Of a DNA stretch of 64,000 nt, positions 1 to 8,851 are shown one piece after another. The translations under genes and the position numbers were made by a program. Source of the DNA: Chthonomonadales bacterium (lineage in GTDB: Bacteria > Armatimonadota > Chthonomonadetes > Chthonomonadales > CAJBBX01); the NCBI GenBank assembly GCA_027459625.1, contig DAIDHP010000019.1:1-64000 (forward strand). The letters are read 5' to 3'. Every line of letters starts with the position of its first letter. The first letter of the stretch is position 1. The notes beneath the pieces were generated by a model. It ran no database searches and was not told the origin of the DNA. It saw only the letters and a list, made by a program, of their open reading frames with translations.

Positions 1-71
1 GAAAAACCATGGAAACCTAATAAACATGTACATTTTCATTCCGCTAAAAACTGTGCATTTTCAAGCCGTCA

Positions 72-971
72 TTGACAGGAACCTGGAGAAGGGAGTACCA
101 GGGGGGATTAGTCGTGGTAAACGGCACCCATTACGATATTCATCTGCGATTGTCGAAAATCTATCGCGATGTCTGCACGGGACGAATCAGCAGGGATTTC
201 ACTATTCCGATGTTCGACGGGCGCATTCTTCTCCCGTCGAAGGGGCCCGTCACCGAAACCCCGGATGTCAAGCCGCGCATCACAGCGAACCTCCCGAAAT
301 CGCTCCTAATGGCACATCTTACGAACGATATCGTTGCGGTGCAGACCCCATCCGGCTTGGAGTTGCGCTTCAAACCCGACGGCGAGGTGAGCGATATCCT
401 TTGGCGTGGACGCACGCTCATGACCGGCGGATTCCCCGTCGTAGCCACACCGCCTTTCAACCTTTTCAGCGTGATATTAGCCGATAACGCCCCCGTCGAT
501 GTCACGGATCGGAGCGCAAAGCCCGCCTCGGCGAGGTTGAATTTCCAAGGGGCGTTTACCTACGGCTCCCAGAACGCCAAATACGAGGAGTCTTGCGTTG
601 TTAAATCCGATTCGCAATTCACCCTCCATTACGATTACACCGCTGAAACCGATTTGAACATCCGCATGTGGCGGCAGTATTTCGACTTCCCCGTGAGCGA
701 CTACCTCGGACAGGTCGCGAAGACCGGCTCCCGGTCGGCGGTTCTGCCCGGCGATGTCACCAAATCCGAGATTCTACCTTGGGCGAAGAGTTTCACCTTC
801 GAGGGAAAGGGCGTTCGCGTCACCGTGCGAAGCTCCGCCGTCATGGCGCTGACGGATGATCGCAACTACGGTTCGCAGGACTACATGCTGGCGGGGTACC
901 CCGTGGCAGGGAAGGTGACGAAGGGGACGAAGTGGTCCTACGAGGTCACGGTGAGGGTTGAAAAGCGCTGA
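72..971 (+). pseudogene. 3' fragment of a putative secreted glycoside hydrolase
   Basis: About 299 codons open without a natural beginning. The first residues (WRREYQGGLVVVNGTH) look like the end of a glycoside-hydrolase TIM barrel running into its C-terminal beta domain, where 'GLVVVNGT' and 'YRDVCTGR' strands are usual. The only start is a TTG at 72 with no ribosome site, and the same frame is closed by TAA at 45-47. The remaining 250 residues are beta-rich with no catalytic motif I can identify. I infer that the catalytic N-terminus has been lost or lies in another frame outside the window. It could instead be a short beta-sandwich protein starting at TTG, but the abrupt start makes that less likely. 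Confidence 0.5.
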
Positions 972-995
972 CGAGTGGAGCGCGAAGACGAAAGT

Positions 996-1025
996 TTGAA
1001 ATTCGGCGACTCTTTGGCATATAAT
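996..1025 (+). promoter_or_regulatory. Sigma-70-type promoter upstream of the IS256 element
   Basis: TTGAAA (996-1001), an 18-bp spacer and a perfect TATAAT (1020-1025). It points at an ATG at 1031 whose frame runs into the insertion sequence at 1103, so it may have belonged to a gene interrupted by the element. It could now supply transcription into the transposase. Confidence 0.5.
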
Positions 1026-1102
1026 CGCTCATGAAAAGGGGATTGCGGACTCGTTTGACGCGATTTTCCCGGCGTGGGCGGCGATCCCCCTCGAAAAGGA
1101 GG

Positions 1103-2448
1103 GAGACTGTAAAATAAACTGTGCTTTTCCTTACTCTTAAAACGGTTCATAATCCATGCAGGAGGAAGGAAAACCTAATGGCAGATATCATTTCAAAAGA
1201 AGCGGCAAAACAACTCGTCCAAGAGCACGACTTGCACACCATGGAGGATGTCAACACCCTCTTCAAGTCACTCTTTGCCAGCACCTTGCAGGCCATGCTG
1301 GAAGCAGAGATGGATAATCATCTTGGCTATCAAAAGAACGACCAGGAAAACAAAGAAACCAGTAACCGGCGTAACGGACATACACTCAAAACCGTGCGCA
1401 GTGAACAGGGAAACCTTGAGATCGAGGTTCCACGGGATCGTTACTCTGATTTTTCGCCTGTCATCGTTGGGAAACGCCAGAAAAGCATCAACGGCATAGA
1501 AGGTCAGATTATCGAGCTGTACGCGCACGGGATGAGCACACGCGATATCCAGGACCATCTGGCTGGCATGTATGGCGTTCAGGCCTCCGCCACCCTCATC
1601 TCTCATGTTACCGATAAAGTGCTGCCTCTTCTTCGAGAATGGCAGGACCGGCCGCTGAAAGATATCTATGCCATGACGTTTCTGGATGCCATCCACTACA
1701 AAGTGCGAGAGGACGGCGCCGTTAGGAAAAAGGCGGCTTATATTGTCATCGGCGTGGATCTCAACGGCCAAAAGGATGTCCTTGGCACCTGGATAGGTGA
1801 AAACGAGAGCTCACGCTTCTGGCTCAAGGTTCTTAATGAGCTAAAAGTGCGAGGTGTGCAGGATATTTTGATATGCTGCACGGACAATCTCACCGGTTTC
1901 ACAGAAGCCATTGAGGCAGCATTCGCCCGTACGGAAGTACAAAAGTGTATCATTCATCAGCTGCGCAATTCGCTCCGTTATGTCTCCTGGAAGGAGCGAG
2001 CGCGCATCTGTCACGACCTGAAAAGAGTATATCAAGCCACCTCCGAGGAAGAAGGCTATGCTATTCTAAACGAGTTGGAGAATGAATGGGGACGCAAATA
2101 TCAACCCATTGCAGACTCATGGAAGCGAAACTGGTCGGAGCTGTCCACCTTCTTTAAATTCCCGCCTGAACTGCGAAAGGTGATGTATACGACCAATGTG
2201 ATTGAAGGCTTTAATCGCCAGTTGCGTAAAGTGACAAAGAGTAAGAGCTCGTTTCCAAATGATGAATCATTGCTCAAAATGCTGTATCTGGTAACCGAGC
2301 AGGTAACGAGAAAATGGACGCATCCTATGGCAAATTGGGCGGGTATCCTGGCGCAGTTAAGCATATTATTTCCCGATAGAATCCCGGATAAGGAAAGGGA
2401 TTTAGCTTGAAGACAAAAAGGGAAAAGCACACTTTACTTGACACTCCC
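1103..2448 (+). mobile_element. Complete IS256-family insertion sequence
   Basis: The element is bounded by 28-bp imperfect inverted repeats at 1103-1130 and 2421-2448 (23 of 28 positions match; both share an inner GTGCTTTTCC block). It carries one intact transposase. The 8-9 bp that flank each end do not match (AAAAGGAGG on the left, ATCATAGCG on the right), so no target-site duplication survives. This suggests an old insertion or later rearrangement. The length of 1346 bp is normal for the family. Confidence 0.9.
1178..2410 (+). CDS. IS256-family transposase (mutator-type DDE)
   Basis: A DDE recombinase that cuts and joins the IS ends. I chose the ATG at 1178 because GGAGGAAGGA lies at 1161-1170; the reading frame is open further upstream to 1121 but has no ribosome site there. 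The 410-residue product has the normal family length. Visible marks are the N-terminal helical region, the first acid in MTFLDAIHYKV, the second in ICCTDNLTGF, the C/H-containing segment KCIIHQLRNS, and the catalytic Glu in TTNVIEGFNRQLR. No frameshift or stop is seen, so the enzyme is probably functional. It is the only gene inside the element. Confidence 0.95.
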   Translation: MADIISKEAAKQLVQEHDLHTMEDVNTLFKSLFASTLQAMLEAEMDNHLGYQKNDQENKETSNRRNGHTLKTVRSEQGNLEIEVPRDRYSDFSPVIVGKRQKSINGIEGQIIELYAHGMSTRDIQDHLAGMYGVQASATLISHVTDKVLPLLREWQDRPLKDIYAMTFLDAIHYKVREDGAVRKKAAYIVIGVDLNGQKDVLGTWIGENESSRFWLKVLNELKVRGVQDILICCTDNLTGFTEAIEAAFARTEVQKCIIHQLRNSLRYVSWKERARICHDLKRVYQATSEEEGYAILNELENEWGRKYQPIADSWKRNWSELSTFFKFPPELRKVMYTTNVIEGFNRQLRKVTKSKSSFPNDESLLKMLYLVTEQVTRKWTHPMANWAGILAQLSILFPDRIPDKERDLA

Positions 2449-2458
2449 ATCATAGCGA

Positions 2459-2563
2459 TAATGCATCAATAAAAAGTGTCCATGCAAACATCTTAAGCTG
2501 TAATGCACGCATCAAAAGTTGTAATGCATGCGTCCTTATCGGTAATGCATGGATGAAAAGCGA
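2459..2563. repeat. Array of five degenerate 21-bp tandem repeats
   Basis: Units begin at 2459, 2480, 2501, 2522 and 2543, exactly 21 bp apart, with consensus close to TAATGCATGCATCAAAAGTTG. Units 3-5 all start TAATGCA; units 1 and 2 are more diverged. A weaker sixth unit may follow with a 2-bp shift. The array starts 10 bp after the right end of the IS256 element and lies 165 bp ahead of the secreted esterase gene. Spacing of two helical turns would place every unit on the same face of the helix, as in operator arrays or iterons. Function is unknown. Confidence 0.7.
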
Positions 2564-2727
2564 ATGCGAGTGCGTGCATAGGGAGGGTAATTGGATAAAA
2601 TTCGAGGGATGACGGCGATTCCGACGCGGCAATCATTCGAACCTTCGATACAATCACGTGAATTGACCCGAAGAACGCTTGCATTGTGACCGCGAGAATA
2701 ACGAATCCGAGGCGAAGGGGTGTCAAA

Positions 2728-4917
2728 GTGAAAACAGGTTATCATTATTACGTGTCAAGGAGCTTGCAATGGCTGTTAGGTCTCTCAATACTTCTGGCGT
2801 GCGCCGTGATGAGCGGTGAGGCGCGGGCGCAGGACTGGGACGGAGAGTTCACCATCTCCCCCGTCGGCGCGCCGAACATGAACCTTGAAGCGGTGAACTC
2901 GGGATCCACGGACGGAACGATCGTAACCATCGGAGCGTCCGCGGGAAAGGCGAACCAGATATGGCGCATCACCCCCATGGGCGACGGCGTCTATGCCGTC
3001 ACTCCCTCCTACGCTCCGGATATGCGGCTCTCCATTGAAAACGGCGGGACCGTGAACGGAACGCCATTGGTTCTTCAAGCCGACAAGGGGGAGCCGTGGC
3101 AGTTGTGGGCGATCTATCGGAACGGCGACGGCTCCTTCAGCCTCTCCCCGCGACACGAGCCGGAGAAGGGGATCGACGATTTCGGCGGCGACCCGAACCC
3201 GGGCGCGCGGATCGATCTCTGGGATTACAACCCGGACGACAAGCATCTCCTCTGGACGATTCATCCGCTTCACGGCGCGAAAACGCCCCCTCTTCCGCCG
3301 ATTTTGCCGGGCGTGATCAAGCAAGCCCCCTTCGACCACAGCGAAATCTACCCGGGCACGAAGCGCACGGTGACGGTCTTCATCCCCGCCCAGTATGACG
3401 GCTCGAAACCCGCGTGCGTGCTGGTGCAGCAGGACGGTTACAACCCGAGCGAGAAGGGGATGCTGGAGGCTCTCATCGCCGACAAGGAGATGCCGGTGAC
3501 CATCGGCGTGTTCGTGACCCCCGGCGACACACCCGCCACCACCCCGACCTCGATGGTTAGGCGCAATCGTTGCTTCGAATACGACGACATCAGTCCGAGG
3601 TACGTCACCTTCATCACCAAGGAGATACTCCCGTTCGTGGAGAAGACCTTCGGGGTTAAGCTATCCGAGAGCGGCAACGACAGGTGCATCGCGGGCGGGA
3701 GCAGCGGGGGGATATCCGCGTTCAACGCCGCCTTCGAGCGTCCGAACGAGTTCACTCGGGTCTACTCCAATAGCGGCAGCTTCGCGGATTTCCGAGGAGG
3801 TAATCAACTCCCGGAACTGGTGCGCAAATACGAGCCGGAACCGATTCGCGCCTATCTCACCACCGGCACGGACGACATGGAGAACTACGCGGGCAACTGG
3901 AACATATACAACCGCGAGATGAACAGCTCCTTCAAATATTCCGGATATGATTACTCCTTCCATATCCTGACGGGACCCCACGTGGCGGGCTGGAACGGTT
4001 GCTTCTACGACGCGATGCGCTACATCTGGAAGGGCTGGCCCCAGCCGGTGCGTGCTGGGCTTGGCGGCGGGCGGATGCAGGCGATGCTCGAACCGGGACA
4101 AGACTGGCAAACGGTGGCGGGTGATTTTCAAGACGCGCACGGTTTCGCCTGCGATTCGAAAGGGCGCGTCTACTTCCTGGATCGGAACCGGATTTACCGA
4201 ATCGGAGCCGACGGCGCCCCGAAGGTTTTCGTCGCCGATGCGGCGAACGCGGACGGCTTGACGGTCGACTCCAAGGACGAAGTCTGCACCGTTTCCCGCG
4301 CCACCGGAAAGATCATGCGCTACGACGCCTCCGGCAAGGGCGAGACCGTGGTGCAGGGGATCCATGGCGAGAACATCCTCGCCATGCCGAACGGCTCTTT
4401 TTACGTGGCGGATGTGACGGACTCCGCGACCGGCGCGGCAAAGGTGTGGCTGGTGCGGGACGGGCGGAAGACGGAGGTCTCATCCGACGTCCCATGGGCG
4501 GCTGGGATGGCGTATCGCCCGGATCAGTGGTTGCTGTCCGTTCCCGATCTTCACTCCAAGTGGGTGTATACCTTCCAGATCAACTCGGACGGAACGCTCG
4601 CGAACATGGAGCGGTTTTACAGGTTGCACGAGCAGGATTGGGACGACGACGCAGGCATTGAGGCGGTCTGCTATGCAAAGGACGGGCGAATGCTTGCGGC
4701 GACTCGCGCGGGAGTGCAGGTCTGCGCGGATGACGGACCGGTTCAGGCGATAATACCGCTTCCGGATCGCTCCCCGGTCACGGGGCTTTGCTTCGGCGGC
4801 GATGGGCTGAACACACTCTACGCCACCAACGGTCGGGAGATTTGGCGACGCACGGTGAAGCCGCAGGGGATCGGGGCGTTCACCCCCTGGGTGCGCGTGA
4901 ACGGTTCTCCGCTGTAA
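2728..4917 (+). CDS. Secreted ricin-lectin / esterase / SMP-30-like beta-propeller fusion
   Basis: A 729-residue exported protein with three modules. A signal peptide covers about residues 1-35. A ricin-B-like carbohydrate-binding domain follows (about 38-185, with repeated QIW/QLW/LLW ends). Next is an esterase-D / enterochelin-esterase-type alpha/beta hydrolase (about 195-430) with nucleophile Ser326 in GGSSGG, an Asp at 382/383 in TGTDD and His418 in GPHVAGW. The C-terminal 270 residues form an SMP-30/gluconolactonase-like beta-propeller. GTG at 2728 is preferred to GTG at 2686 because GAGGCGAAGGGG precedes it at proper spacing. Likely role: deacylation of plant or exopolysaccharide esters, perhaps acting on sugar lactones. 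The substrate is not readable from sequence. Confidence 0.8.
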   Translation: MKTGYHYYVSRSLQWLLGLSILLACAVMSGEARAQDWDGEFTISPVGAPNMNLEAVNSGSTDGTIVTIGASAGKANQIWRITPMGDGVYAVTPSYAPDMRLSIENGGTVNGTPLVLQADKGEPWQLWAIYRNGDGSFSLSPRHEPEKGIDDFGGDPNPGARIDLWDYNPDDKHLLWTIHPLHGAKTPPLPPILPGVIKQAPFDHSEIYPGTKRTVTVFIPAQYDGSKPACVLVQQDGYNPSEKGMLEALIADKEMPVTIGVFVTPGDTPATTPTSMVRRNRCFEYDDISPRYVTFITKEILPFVEKTFGVKLSESGNDRCIAGGSSGGISAFNAAFERPNEFTRVYSNSGSFADFRGGNQLPELVRKYEPEPIRAYLTTGTDDMENYAGNWNIYNREMNSSFKYSGYDYSFHILTGPHVAGWNGCFYDAMRYIWKGWPQPVRAGLGGGRMQAMLEPGQDWQTVAGDFQDAHGFACDSKGRVYFLDRNRIYRIGADGAPKVFVADAANADGLTVDSKDEVCTVSRATGKIMRYDASGKGETVVQGIHGENILAMPNGSFYVADVTDSATGAAKVWLVRDGRKTEVSSDVPWAAGMAYRPDQWLLSVPDLHSKWVYTFQINSDGTLANMERFYRLHEQDWDDDAGIEAVCYAKDGRMLAATRAGVQVCADDGPVQAIIPLPDRSPVTGLCFGGDGLNTLYATNGREIWRRTVKPQGIGAFTPWVRVNGSPL

Positions 4918-5317
4918 GCCGCCCATACGCATTCGGACAAAGTGTCGGGCGCGTTTGGTGGATTGCCGTTGAAATGACGTAAACGGTGTACCGTAGCAAC
5001 CGTCCATTCGCATTTTGACAATGTAACGGGTGTATTTGTAGGGGCGACCCTTGCGGTCGCCCGCAACGTATCGGTATCCCGAAATGGATCGAATTACGGT
5101 CGGGTGTTTCGTTGATGGGTGATGAATTTTGGATGTACCCCTATTCCAGGGTATTGCGTGATTCGATGGTAGTTTCATATGCCGGGGTTTCGGGCGACCA
5201 CAAGGGTCGCCCCTACAAAACGTGCGCGAAAGATACGTGTATACGTGTGTGAAATTCATGCAAACGGACCCGTCACTCCCAATTAAACTTCAATGCTCGA
5301 ACATACTGGATGGAATA
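4918..5317. other. Non-coding spacer with MITE-like inverted repeat
   Basis: This 400-bp stretch holds no convincing gene. Its right half is the inverted-repeat element described separately (5035-5220). Its left part holds two related stretches, at about 4922 and 5003, each starting CCATNCGCATT. No clear terminator follows the esterase gene. Confidence 0.5.
5035..5220. repeat. MITE-like element ending in GGGCGACC palindromes
   Basis: The left end TTTGTAGGGGCGACC...GGTCGCCCG (5035-5062) is matched in inverse orientation by CGGGCGACC...GGTCGCCCCTACAAAA (5191-5220). Each end is itself a palindrome of GGGCGACC/GGTCGCCC. The roughly 125-bp interior has no coding potential I can recognise. GGGCGACC-type interspersed repeats are known in many bacterial genomes. 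No target duplication is evident. Confidence 0.65.
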
Positions 5318-7351
5318 ATGAAATATCTTTGCATCATCTCCTGTTTGCTACTTCTCGCGACTGTCAAGGCGATCGCGAAGAACGCTCAAATCGATCAGCC
5401 GAAAACCGTTCTCGATTTGAACTTCGCCAAAACGCGCTCTTTGCAATCCGCTAGCTTCACCACTCTCTACTCCTCCTTGACGAGTGATCCCTCTCTGGAG
5501 GCGGACGGGTCTCCCTCGCTTGTGGCGGACACGCGCAAAACCACGGGCGAGTGGAACGAGTACTTTCACCTTAAGGAGGGGGTTCTCAAGGCGAACACGG
5601 CGTATGTGATTTCCTTCGACTACAAACCGCTGGCGGCTGCAAAGGGCGCGCGCTTTTACGCCCTCTTCCGTCGCCCGGGCGCCATCGCCCCAAGTCTCAC
5701 CTATCTCTCGGGCAAGACGGGGGAGGCGCAGCGGATCACGCTCTCATTTCCCCCTGCGGACACTTCGGACTACGCATTGATCCTTGGCATTCAAAACCAG
5801 GGGGCCATCGCGATCAACAATATCGTCATTCGCACCGACCCCGCGCACACCCCTCGCGTTATGAGCCTTCCCGTTGCGAAAAGAACCTGGAATTCCCCCG
5901 GCCACGCGACGTATTACATCGATTCCCTCCATGGCGACGACTCGGCGAGCGGAAAAAGCCCTTCGCATGCTTGGCGCACGCTGCGTAAAGTCAACACCGG
6001 GGTGTTCGGACCCGGCGACAAGATCCTGCTCCGCCGCGGAGACCGTTGGAGCGGATTTCTCTATCCGGGCGGAAGCGGCGCGAAGGGGAATCCCGCGGTG
6101 TTGGGCGATTACGGCTTCGGATCCAAGCCTCGTATTGACGGAGGGGAGGGGAGCCTGGCGACGGTCTATCTTTACAACTCGGAATACTGGACCATCCGCA
6201 ACCTGGATATCACCAACTCGGGCCCTTATCCCGTGCGGCAATTGAGCGGCGTGATCATCAATGTTGATAATTACGGAACCGCGCATGACATCACCTTGGA
6301 CGGTTTGCATATCCACGACGTGTCCGGCAGCGACGAGGCGAATCCTGCGGGCGGAAGCGGCATTCGCATCCTTCGCGGCGAGAGCGGAAGGTTGAGCCGA
6401 TACGACGGACTGCTTATCGAAAACTGCCATCTCGTTCATGTGGATCGCAACGGCATCCTGATGGACGGAAACGTGTGGCGAACGCACTGGTTCCCCAACC
6501 TGCACGTGGTGATACGCCGTAATCTTCTGGAGGATATCGGTGGGGATGGCATCGTGCCCATCGCCTGCGACGGGGCGTTGGTGGAGTACAACACGGTGCG
6601 AGGCGCGCGGGAGCGCACGGATAGCTACGCGGTGGGTATCTATCCTTGGAGTTGCGACAACACCGTGATACAGTTCAACGACGTGAGCGGGGTGAAGGGC
6701 ACGAAGGACGGTCAAGGCTACGATTGCGACTTCAACTGCCGGAACACCCTCATGCAGTACAACTACAGCCACGACAATCAGGGCGGGTTCATGCTGATCT
6801 GCGACGACGGGGATTTCAAGGCTCCGATGAACGCGGGGAACACGGGGAGCGTCATACGATACAACGTCTCCGTGAACGACGGCTTCCATACCTTCACGCT
6901 GAACGGTCCCTGCGATAACACGAAGATTTACAATAACGTCATATACGTGGGTAAGGGGCAAACTCTTTACGCCCTGGCGAGCGGGAACTGGGGCGGAGCC
7001 TGGGCGAGCGACACGCTTTTCTCCAACAATATCTTTTATATCGATTCGGGAAGCAAGGCGACCTTCGATTTGGGAGGAATGACCAACATTGTGTTTCGCC
7101 ACAACGCCTATTGGGGGGATATCGTCAACCGCCCCAATGACCCTTACGCCATTCTCTCGAACCCTTTGCTGGTGAAACCCGGCGGGATGAATCCGAGCGA
7201 TTACGCCCCCGCCGCCAACTCGCCCTGCCTAAACGCCGGAGAGATCATCGCGGGAAATGGCGGCAGGGACTTCGACGGAGCGGCGACGCCTCTAGGGGCT
7301 CCTCCATCCGTTGGGGCGTTTGAGAGAAGCCACAATCCTTTAGCCAAGTGA
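5318..7351 (+). CDS. Secreted right-handed parallel beta-helix protein
   Basis: A 677-residue protein. The ATG at 5318 gives a clean signal peptide (MKYLCIISCLLLLATVKAIA). Residues of about 25-190 form a beta-sandwich resembling a carbohydrate-binding module. From about 195 (YYIDSLHGDDSASGKSPSHAW) to the C-terminus there is a pectate-lyase-like parallel beta-helix, with coil repeats of the type 'IRNLDI', 'VIRRNL', 'LVEYNTV', 'VIQFND', 'LMQYNY'. The end 'GRDFDGAATPLGAPPSVGAFE' region is the usual terminus of such proteins. Polysaccharide lyase or glycosidase activity is plausible but no catalytic residues can be assigned. The upstream frame to 5222 is probably not translated. It sits beside another secreted carbohydrate-active protein. 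Confidence 0.8.
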   Translation: MKYLCIISCLLLLATVKAIAKNAQIDQPKTVLDLNFAKTRSLQSASFTTLYSSLTSDPSLEADGSPSLVADTRKTTGEWNEYFHLKEGVLKANTAYVISFDYKPLAAAKGARFYALFRRPGAIAPSLTYLSGKTGEAQRITLSFPPADTSDYALILGIQNQGAIAINNIVIRTDPAHTPRVMSLPVAKRTWNSPGHATYYIDSLHGDDSASGKSPSHAWRTLRKVNTGVFGPGDKILLRRGDRWSGFLYPGGSGAKGNPAVLGDYGFGSKPRIDGGEGSLATVYLYNSEYWTIRNLDITNSGPYPVRQLSGVIINVDNYGTAHDITLDGLHIHDVSGSDEANPAGGSGIRILRGESGRLSRYDGLLIENCHLVHVDRNGILMDGNVWRTHWFPNLHVVIRRNLLEDIGGDGIVPIACDGALVEYNTVRGARERTDSYAVGIYPWSCDNTVIQFNDVSGVKGTKDGQGYDCDFNCRNTLMQYNYSHDNQGGFMLICDDGDFKAPMNAGNTGSVIRYNVSVNDGFHTFTLNGPCDNTKIYNNVIYVGKGQTLYALASGNWGGAWASDTLFSNNIFYIDSGSKATFDLGGMTNIVFRHNAYWGDIVNRPNDPYAILSNPLLVKPGGMNPSDYAPAANSPCLNAGEIIAGNGGRDFDGAATPLGAPPSVGAFERSHNPLAK

Positions 7352-7469
7352 AATGGGTTTATAAGAACAGTCATAATGGGATGTGTATGGAGTGAGTCGG
7401 ATTTGCAGGGATAAGCGAGTCAGGGGAAGAGCATTCACGAAGCGATCGTGATGAGATACCGTGATATTC

Positions 7470-7602
7470 GCAAGCGGAGCTTTCAATTTGTGAGATCGAA
7501 GGGAATCGTGAAAAGGATCCTGAGTTAATAAGAGGATAACTCGCCGTAATTTGTCCTCCACACGGGATTGCGATCAACCAACCGCTTACAGTCTCGTTCG
7601 AA
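7470..7602 (-). pseudogene. Duplicated internal fragment of the RelE/YafQ-type toxin gene
   Basis: These 133 bp match 10236-10368 at 129 of 133 positions. On the minus strand they code for the middle of the toxin (DKLRRVILLLTQDPF, then LRSHKL), but both gene ends are missing: upstream the match stops inside the KRDYKRL region, downstream just after the KLK(A/G)PLA residues. The copy carries the same one-base deletion as the longer copy, so it was duplicated after the frameshift arose. It cannot make a toxin. Confidence 0.85.
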
Positions 7603-7759
7603 TCACCAAGTATTCAGGTCAAGTCGTGTTTAGGCCTTTTCCCCCATGGAACGTTTTTCGCGTTTGTTTACCCGTCATCAATAGCCTCACGCCATATCAG
7701 CCATAAGCCATGCCAAGAGTTGGTAAAACATATAAAATAATCAGGCGGAAATACATAAC

Positions 7760-7774
7760 TGGCATGCAATTTGC
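7760..7774 (+). promoter_or_regulatory. Sigma-54 (-24/-12) promoter of the first PEP-CTERM gene
   Basis: TGGCATG-CAAT-TTGC followed by A matches the sigma-54 consensus with the required GG-N10-GC spacing. It lies 153 bp upstream of the GTG at 7927 in an AT-rich spacer. It is one of six such sites in the window. Confidence 0.8.
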
Positions 7775-7926
7775 AATATTGTAATTTAGTTTGAGTTACC
7801 CCTAATCCGTGAAAATCACGTTCGGATACCGGATCATCCACTCGGTTCAAGATCGTGAGCGCGAATGCATTAAAAGTATCCATATCAATCCAGTAGTATT
7901 TAAAAAAATGAAAAAAGGAGAGAAAG

Positions 7927-8637
7927 GTGAAACTTAATTACCATGTATTGTTGTCGGCAATCTTCGCGATGGTTTTAAGTATTTTTGTAAGCGTGGGGTC
8001 CGGCGCTCAGATGCTTGAGATTACCTCACGTACGAGCTTGGGGGGAACCGATATAGTGGATTGGGGTCAGTTTGGCATAAATACGGTTTTCCAACAAGAT
8101 AGTTTCTTATCTAGTAACGGGCTCACGGGCCAAATTAGCGACAGCAGCAACTCTTTATTAGAGATACTCCAGCAAGAAAACGGCTGGGGGGGTAATTTCA
8201 CTCAAGGTGATTACGTGCTGTGGGATCAGACAAGCAGCGGGTCTCATCTGAACATCTCCTTCAGCACACCCGTATCCACTGCGGGAGCCAACATCCAGTC
8301 GGATTTCTACGGACCTTTCAACGCTACGATATCCGCATATGATTCAAGTAGTAATCTCCTTGCCACGTATACCGAATCAGGCGATTCCAATGGAAACAAC
8401 GATGGTTCCGCGATTTTTCTGGGGGTTTCCAGCCCCACGTCGAACATTTCCGTAATTCAATACACAACGGATTCGAGCACAGGCAATTATGACTTCGCCA
8501 TCAACCAGCTTGGAATCAGGCAGAATGCCTCAACCCCCGTTCCAGAGCCGGGCGATCTCCTCTTCCTTCTCGCGGCTGGAACGCCCGGGTTGGCGTTGCT
8601 CCTGAAGAGACGATATTTCCGTATTCAAAAGGGATAA
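7927..8637 (+). CDS. PEP-CTERM sorting-domain protein, copy 1
   Basis: A 236-residue exported surface protein. It starts at GTG 7927, with AGGAG six bases upstream. The signal peptide is about residues 1-27 (ending SGAQ). The body is a beta-rich domain of unknown function, with 'GLTGQISDSS', 'LNISFSTPVS' and 'AGANI' strands. The tail is a typical exosortase signal: VPEP near residue 204, a hydrophobic helix, then KRR. Exosortase is expected to cleave the tail after export and attach the protein to the surface or matrix. It is closely related to the gene at 11969, including long stretches of near-identical DNA, and more distantly to the frameshifted gene at 14999. A sigma-54 promoter precedes it and a strong terminator follows. 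Confidence 0.88.
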   Translation: MKLNYHVLLSAIFAMVLSIFVSVGSGAQMLEITSRTSLGGTDIVDWGQFGINTVFQQDSFLSSNGLTGQISDSSNSLLEILQQENGWGGNFTQGDYVLWDQTSSGSHLNISFSTPVSTAGANIQSDFYGPFNATISAYDSSSNLLATYTESGDSNGNNDGSAIFLGVSSPTSNISVIQYTTDSSTGNYDFAINQLGIRQNASTPVPEPGDLLFLLAAGTPGLALLLKRRYFRIQKG

Positions 8638-8656
8638 ATCACGCCTCTCACGCGGC

Positions 8657-8702
8657 AAGCGCAGGATCGGGGAGCGCACCCCATCCTGCGCTTTTGGTTT
8701 TT
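8657..8702 (+). terminator. Rho-independent terminator of PEP-CTERM gene 1
   Basis: An 11-bp stem AAGCGCAGGAT/ATCCTGCGCTT (8657-8667 with 8683-8693), extended by an inner GGGG/CCCC, is followed by a T-rich run. It lies 20 bp after the stop codon. Confidence 0.9.
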
Positions 8703-8851
8703 GGGGGAAGTTTGGATTTAACGATCCGCCGGGCATGGGATCGAGTGAGGGCGTATCAAAGCCGGCATCAGTGCGGAAATTGGGTAAGTCACTAGTCTCC
8801 GACGCTTCACATGATTTCATCATCGGGGTAATCGAAGTAAAATACATGTCA

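Noticed and set aside
43-62. CTAAAAACTGTGCATTTTC at the left edge resembling the IS256 terminal repeat
   Set aside because: Partial similarity of about a dozen bases only, with no second end and coding sequence immediately after it.
26-487. 153-codon plus-strand frame overlapping the hydrolase fragment
   Set aside because: Arg/His-rich out-of-frame reading with no homology pattern; the other frame carries the recognisable beta domain.
2459-2563. CRISPR array
   Set aside because: The repeats are directly adjacent with no spacers and no cas genes nearby; it is a tandem array.
3661-4365. A 234-codon minus-strand frame
   Set aside because: Antisense shadow of the secreted esterase fusion gene; no domain or start signal.
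5744-7102. A 452-codon open frame on the minus strand
   Set aside because: It lies wholly opposite the beta-helix gene, has biased His/Val/Arg composition typical of antisense reading of a GC-rich gene, and no ribosome site or domain.
7668-7883. 71-codon minus-strand frame upstream of PEP-CTERM gene 1
   Set aside because: Overlaps the sigma-54 promoter region, no ribosome site and no recognisable features.
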